Part shown: one piece after another, positions 5,353 to 7,842 of the stretch
Position numbering within the stretch: the stretch's first letter is position 1
Layout of the letters: each line of letters begins with the position of its first letter
Origin: Thermoprotei archaeon
Lineage (GTDB): Archaea; Thermoproteota; Thermoprotei_A; Sulfolobales; Ignisphaeraceae
DNA: 7,842 bases
NCBI GenBank assembly: GCA_003661905.1
Contig: QMXA01000041.1
Span: forward strand, 1-7,842
Direction: 5' to 3'
Position numbers and translations under genes: made by a program
The notes under the pieces: model-generated
The model's input: the letters and a program-made list of their open reading frames with translations, nothing else
What the model was told of the DNA's origin: nothing
Database searches by the model: none

Positions 5353-5568
5353 ATGATAAGACCTAGGGGATGTAATGCTATAGGTCATAGAGGATGGTTT
5401 ACAATGAAGTGTAGAATATGTGCTAGAGTATTAACAGTAGGTGAAGACCTAATATACTATTGCCCTAAGTGTGTTGAGATTAACGAGACTTATTTCTGTG
5501 AAGCTGATAAGAGAAAACTTCATGGAAAATGTCCTTACTGTAGTACAGAGTTACAACTATTAATATAA
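5353..5568 (+). CDS. Small RING-like/treble-clef zinc-binding protein
   Basis: A 71-residue protein with paired metal ligands: Cys20-x2-Cys23, Cys37-x2-Cys40, Cys49-x2-Asp52 and Cys60-x2-Cys63, plus His57. Four ligand pairs spaced x13, x8 and x7 suggest two zinc sites. The end, YFCEADKRKLHGKCPYC, resembles C4C4 RING or TFIIH p44-type fingers, where F-C-x2-C/D-D...LH-x-C-P-x-C recurs. Such domains usually bind protein or nucleic acid. No ubiquitin-like, E1 or E2 genes are present, so ligase activity is not implied. ATG 5353 is preferred because GAGG (5340-5343) lies 9 bases upstream. A TTG at 5338 would put that box inside the gene. A later ATG at 5404 would start just before the first CxxC and cannot be excluded. 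First gene of a + strand cluster reaching MoeA. Confidence 0.8.
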   Translation: MIRPRGCNAIGHRGWFTMKCRICARVLTVGEDLIYYCPKCVEINETYFCEADKRKLHGKCPYCSTELQLLI

Positions 5569-5590
5569 TTAATTAACATAACCATGGTTG

Positions 5591-5980
5591 ATGAACTTCA
5601 TGAATACTCGTGTTGAAGAGATATACATATCTGAGTTTGAAAGAGCAGTTATAGTATTTGAAGAGAATACCACTTTAGTATCTATAGATACGTACAGAGA
5701 TCTTAAGAATCTCAGTATGATTAAAGTAAGTAACTCCATAACTATTGATCCAATAACTGTTAAGTACATAGTGATAAAGGGAGATAGAGCTTGCGAAATC
5801 TCTTCTCATGCTTTAAAAATTGAGTACGTAATTTTGGAATACCATAATTCGAATACTTTAATAAGCATTAGAATAATTCTGAGACCTAACATTAAAGAAT
5901 TGGGAATTAGGGATATAGTCGCTATGAGAGATAAGGCTATATCACTACTAATGAAACATTTAGGGCATCGAAATAATTAA
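5591..5980 (+). CDS. Unrecognised 129-residue protein
   Basis: I do not recognise the family. The frame is clean and codon use matches the neighbours. It is rich in isoleucine and alternates predicted strands (ISEFERAVIVFE, TTLVSIDTY, SITIDPITVKYIVIKG, IEYVILEYHNS, TLISIRIILRP), ending in a helix (IRDIVAMRDKAISLLMKHL). It has one cysteine and no membrane segment or signal peptide, so it is probably a cytoplasmic alpha/beta or beta-sandwich protein. Three starts lie close together: TTG 5588, ATG 5591 and ATG 5600. GGTTGATG (5586-5593) could act as ribosome site for ATG 5600, so the first three residues are uncertain. The gene begins 22 bases after the zinc-protein stop and precedes the VIT1-like gene by 60 bases, so it is probably in the same transcript. 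Confidence 0.75.
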   Translation: MNFMNTRVEEIYISEFERAVIVFEENTTLVSIDTYRDLKNLSMIKVSNSITIDPITVKYIVIKGDRACEISSHALKIEYVILEYHNSNTLISIRIILRPNIKELGIRDIVAMRDKAISLLMKHLGHRNN

Positions 5981-6040
5981 ATTAATTAACTCTATAGAGA
6001 AATTAGAAGTACTAACACTAGCTGAGGGATTAAGCACCCA
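5981..6040 (+). other. Short spacer before the VIT1-like gene
   Basis: This 60-base AT-rich gap begins with ATTAATTAAC, which also occurs exactly at 5568-5577 after the zinc-protein gene. It contains GAGGG (6024-6028), 12 bases before ATG 6041, a long but possible ribosome-site distance. No convincing hairpin or RNA gene is seen. The 10-base repeat is low in complexity and may be chance. Confidence 0.3.
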
Positions 6041-6637
6041 ATGACAAAAAGAATAAGTAATTTAACTTTAGCTCTTTCAATGATTGATGAAAAAACTAAA
6101 TCTGTTGCGAGGAGAATGTTTGCAACAAATGCTGTAGATGCTTTACTAGCTGTACTAGGTGCTACAGTTGCTCAATACTTAGCAGGTGTAAGAAATCCCT
6201 CAATAATGGTCTCCTCAGCCCTTGGCATATCGTTTGTAATGGGAATATTTAGCGGAGTTATAGCAACGCTCCTAGTAGAATCTGCAGAACAACGAGCTGA
6301 GATAAAACATGTAGAACATGTCATGGCAACGAGACTTAGTAACACCATACTCTATCGAGGGTCCTTAATAGCGAGCATCTATGTAGCACTATGGTCTGGT
6401 CTAGGAATGATAGTTATGCCAATAATAGGAATCATACCATTACTACTCAATATAGTTTCTATAATCACATCTTTAGATAATGCTGTATGGCTAACTATAT
6501 GCACAATAGATCTACAGCTCTTCGGCCTTGGAGCCTGGTTAGGAAATCTTGCAGGTGGTAAGTGGTATATATGGGGTTTAAAATTTCTGGGTATAGGATT
6601 AGTAGTAACACTAATAGCTGCATTACTCATGCACTAA
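6041..6637 (+). CDS. VIT1/CCC1-like integral membrane protein, possible Fe/Mn transporter
   Basis: A 198-residue protein with about five hydrophobic segments (near 32-49, 57-79, 107-134, 150-170 and 178-197). Between the second and third is a charged stretch, ESAEQRAEIKHVEHVMATRL (80-99). The first helix carries RMFATNAVDALLAVLG, like the R-x-F-x-x-N-x-x-D-G-x-L start of short archaeal VIT1/CCC1 proteins. The stretch S-x-x-A-E-x-R-x-E-I-K-x-x-E matches the acidic metal-binding helices that follow helix 2 in that family. Characterised relatives move Fe2+ or Mn2+ across membranes, as in plant and yeast vacuoles. Here the direction and metal are unknown. The usual glycine after Asp33 is Ala, so the member is divergent. 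ATG 6041 is taken as start; ATG 6080 is a weaker choice that would lose the N-terminal tail. MoeA follows after 10 bases, pointing to cotranscription. Confidence 0.65.
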   Translation: MTKRISNLTLALSMIDEKTKSVARRMFATNAVDALLAVLGATVAQYLAGVRNPSIMVSSALGISFVMGIFSGVIATLLVESAEQRAEIKHVEHVMATRLSNTILYRGSLIASIYVALWSGLGMIVMPIIGIIPLLLNIVSIITSLDNAVWLTICTIDLQLFGLGAWLGNLAGGKWYIWGLKFLGIGLVVTLIAALLMH

Positions 6638-6638
6638 A

Positions 6639-6656
6639 GAGGCGATAGTGCCCTTG
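6639..6656 (+). promoter_or_regulatory. Strong Shine-Dalgarno box with two candidate MoeA starts
   Basis: GAGGCGAT (6639-6646) matches the archaeal ideal GAGGTGAT at seven of eight bases. It precedes an in-frame GTG at 6648 and TTG at 6654. Spacing from the end of the box is 1 base to GTG and 7 bases to TTG, so the TTG is a serious alternative despite being the rarer codon. Confidence 0.55.
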
Positions 6657-7842
6657 ATAAAGCTTCATAAAGTTCAGGAAGTGGTTGAAAATTTATCTAG
6701 GAAGTTAAATACTAAGAACTTCGTAGAAATTCTCCACATATCAAATGCCATAAATCGTATCATACTTGAGGATGTAATAGCTACTATGGATATTCCACCA
6801 TGTGATAGAGCTGTTTTAGATGGGTTTGCTGTGCAGAGTATTGACGTTTCCTACGCCTCTACAGAAACACCCGCAATATTGAAACTATGTAGTAAGCCTT
6901 GCCGCAAGTTAAAACCCAATACAGCTATGAAAGTCTCAACAGGTGATGAGTTACCCATAAATGCTGATGCAGTAGTACCCTTAGAATTCACAGAGGTTAG
7001 GAACTCCACCTTATATGTCTTTAAGTCTGTAAGTAGTGGATATGGCATTGCCCGTAAGGGTGAGGATGTAAGGAAAGGCGAGGTAATAGTTAGAAAAGGC
7101 ACTATTCTAAGACCTTGGCATATAGCTGCATTAGCATCTCAAGGCATAAGTAAGGTTCGAGTACTTGGAAAGGTTAAAGTAGCTATCTTTAGTACTGGCT
7201 CTGAGCTCATTGAGCCTGGTTCTACCTTACCTAAGGGCAAGATATATGACACAACAAGATATATCATTGCATCTTCACTTAAGGAATTAAGATTCAATAT
7301 TATAGATATGGGTATAGTACCTGATAACGAGGAATTAATTAGAGATTACTTTATTAAAGCTCTCAATATAGCCGACATAGTGATTTCAAGTGGTGGTACA
7401 AGTATTGGTGAGCGAGATCTAACAGTTAAAGCAGCTTCTTCACTAAGAAATCTTGATTATTTTGTACATGGCATAAACTTAATACCAGGTCGACCAGCTG
7501 CTTTCGGAATTTTTAATGGAAAACTCATAGCATGCCTAAGTGGGTATCCCGTAGCGGCATTTGTAGAGTTGCAGATGGTTTTATTACCAGCATTATTTAA
7601 GGCTTTGAACATAGAGCCTCCAACACTTGGTATTAGAACTATGGCTAAGACCCGGAGAAAAATACCTATTAAGATTGGTATGATCAATGTAGTCCGTGGC
7701 ATAGTCTATGATATGTGCGGCTCCCTAGAATTTGAACCTTTAAGAATTACGGGTAGTGGTATTCTTTCAACATTACTTAAGTCCAACGCTATACTCATAG
7801 TCACTGAAGATTCTATGGGTATTGAAAAGAATGAAATAATTA
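6648..7842 (+). CDS. moeA: Molybdopterin molybdenumtransferase MoeA (3' end outside window)
   Basis: 398 codons are present and the frame runs off the window. MoeA inserts molybdate (or tungstate in many hyperthermophiles) into adenylated molybdopterin in the cytoplasm. Family blocks in order are: DIPPCDRAVLDGFAV (48-62, with catalytic-region Asp58), STGDELPINADAVVPLE (97-113), RKGEDVRKGE (136-145), AIFSTGSELIEPG (179-191), SSGGTSIGERD (247-257), GINLIPGRPAAFG (275-287) and LSGYPVAAFVELQ (297-309). The last part, SGILSTLLKSNAILIV (370-385), belongs to C-terminal domain IV. This is a complete MogA-like core and nearly the whole normal length of about 400 residues. The usual PPFDRSAMDGYA is altered to CDRAVLDGFA, a mild divergence often seen among archaeal paralogues. 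GTG 6648 is used as start; TTG 6654 is possible. It follows the VIT1-like gene closely, in a likely operon. Confidence 0.95.
   Translation, partial: MPLIKLHKVQEVVENLSRKLNTKNFVEILHISNAINRIILEDVIATMDIPPCDRAVLDGFAVQSIDVSYASTETPAILKLCSKPCRKLKPNTAMKVSTGDELPINADAVVPLEFTEVRNSTLYVFKSVSSGYGIARKGEDVRKGEVIVRKGTILRPWHIAALASQGISKVRVLGKVKVAIFSTGSELIEPGSTLPKGKIYDTTRYIIASSLKELRFNIIDMGIVPDNEELIRDYFIKALNIADIVISSGGTSIGERDLTVKAASSLRNLDYFVHGINLIPGRPAAFGIFNGKLIACLSGYPVAAFVELQMVLLPALFKALNIEPPTLGIRTMAKTRRKIPIKIGMINVVRGIVYDMCGSLEFEPLRITGSGILSTLLKSNAILIVTEDSMGIEKNEII

Noticed and set aside
5569..5769. 66-codon minus-strand open frame over the 129-residue protein gene
   Set aside because: The + strand frame is longer, continues in the direction of its neighbours and has better start context.
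5568..5990. Exact repeat ATTAATTAAC at 5568-5577 and 5981-5990, as a possible recombination or attachment site
   Set aside because: Ten bases of AT-only-like sequence in an AT-rich genome is easily chance; no integrase or element boundary is present.
6379..7702. Minus-strand open frames at 6379-6630, 6851-7102 and 7457-7702
   Set aside because: All lie opposite the VIT1-like gene or MoeA, where the + strand protein motifs are clear.
1..7842. tRNA genes, CRISPR repeats, insertion sequences or replication origins
   Set aside because: No cloverleaf with T-arm consensus, regularly spaced repeats, transposase frames or origin-like repeat clusters were seen by eye on either strand.

Overview
The window looks like chromosomal DNA from a hyperthermophilic crenarchaeon (Thermoproteota, perhaps a Desulfurococcales relative). 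The support is: AT-rich coding with AGA/AGG arginine and ATA isoleucine codons; frequent TTG and GTG starts; Shine-Dalgarno boxes of the GGTG/GAGG type; TATA-like boxes between divergent genes; short or overlapping gene junctions; and at least one, probably two, C/D box guide RNAs. No mobile element, CRISPR array, tRNA or rRNA is visible. The species is not identified.

Left part (1-2371): the 3' end of a RimK-type ATP-grasp ligase enters from the left on the + strand. A 61-base gap follows, filled by a probable C/D box sRNA. Next is a minus-strand three-gene operon, read from 2371 down to 342: ACT-domain threonine ammonia-lyase, an unrecognised 116-residue protein with predicted beta-alpha-beta-beta-alpha-beta order, and an Lrp/AsnC regulator. 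The stops and starts overlap or nearly touch. The set looks like an amino-acid catabolic or biosynthetic enzyme with its own regulator.

Middle part (2372-5239): a TATA-like element lies between the operon and a small cysteine-free + strand protein. Thirty bases after that gene is a very good C/D box sRNA (2702-2762). A divergent CitG-like protein follows; its real start is probably upstream of the first standard start codon. It converges, with only 2 bases between, on a minus-strand pair: a calcineurin-like phosphoesterase coupled by an ATGA overlap to a rhomboid protease.

Right part (5240-7842): a second shared promoter region starts a + strand cluster of a small RING-like zinc protein, an unrecognised 130-residue protein, a VIT1/CCC1-like membrane protein and molybdopterin molybdenumtransferase MoeA, which is cut by the window end. 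MoeA and the possible metal transporter suggest a link to metal or molybdenum/tungsten cofactor handling, but that link rests only on position.
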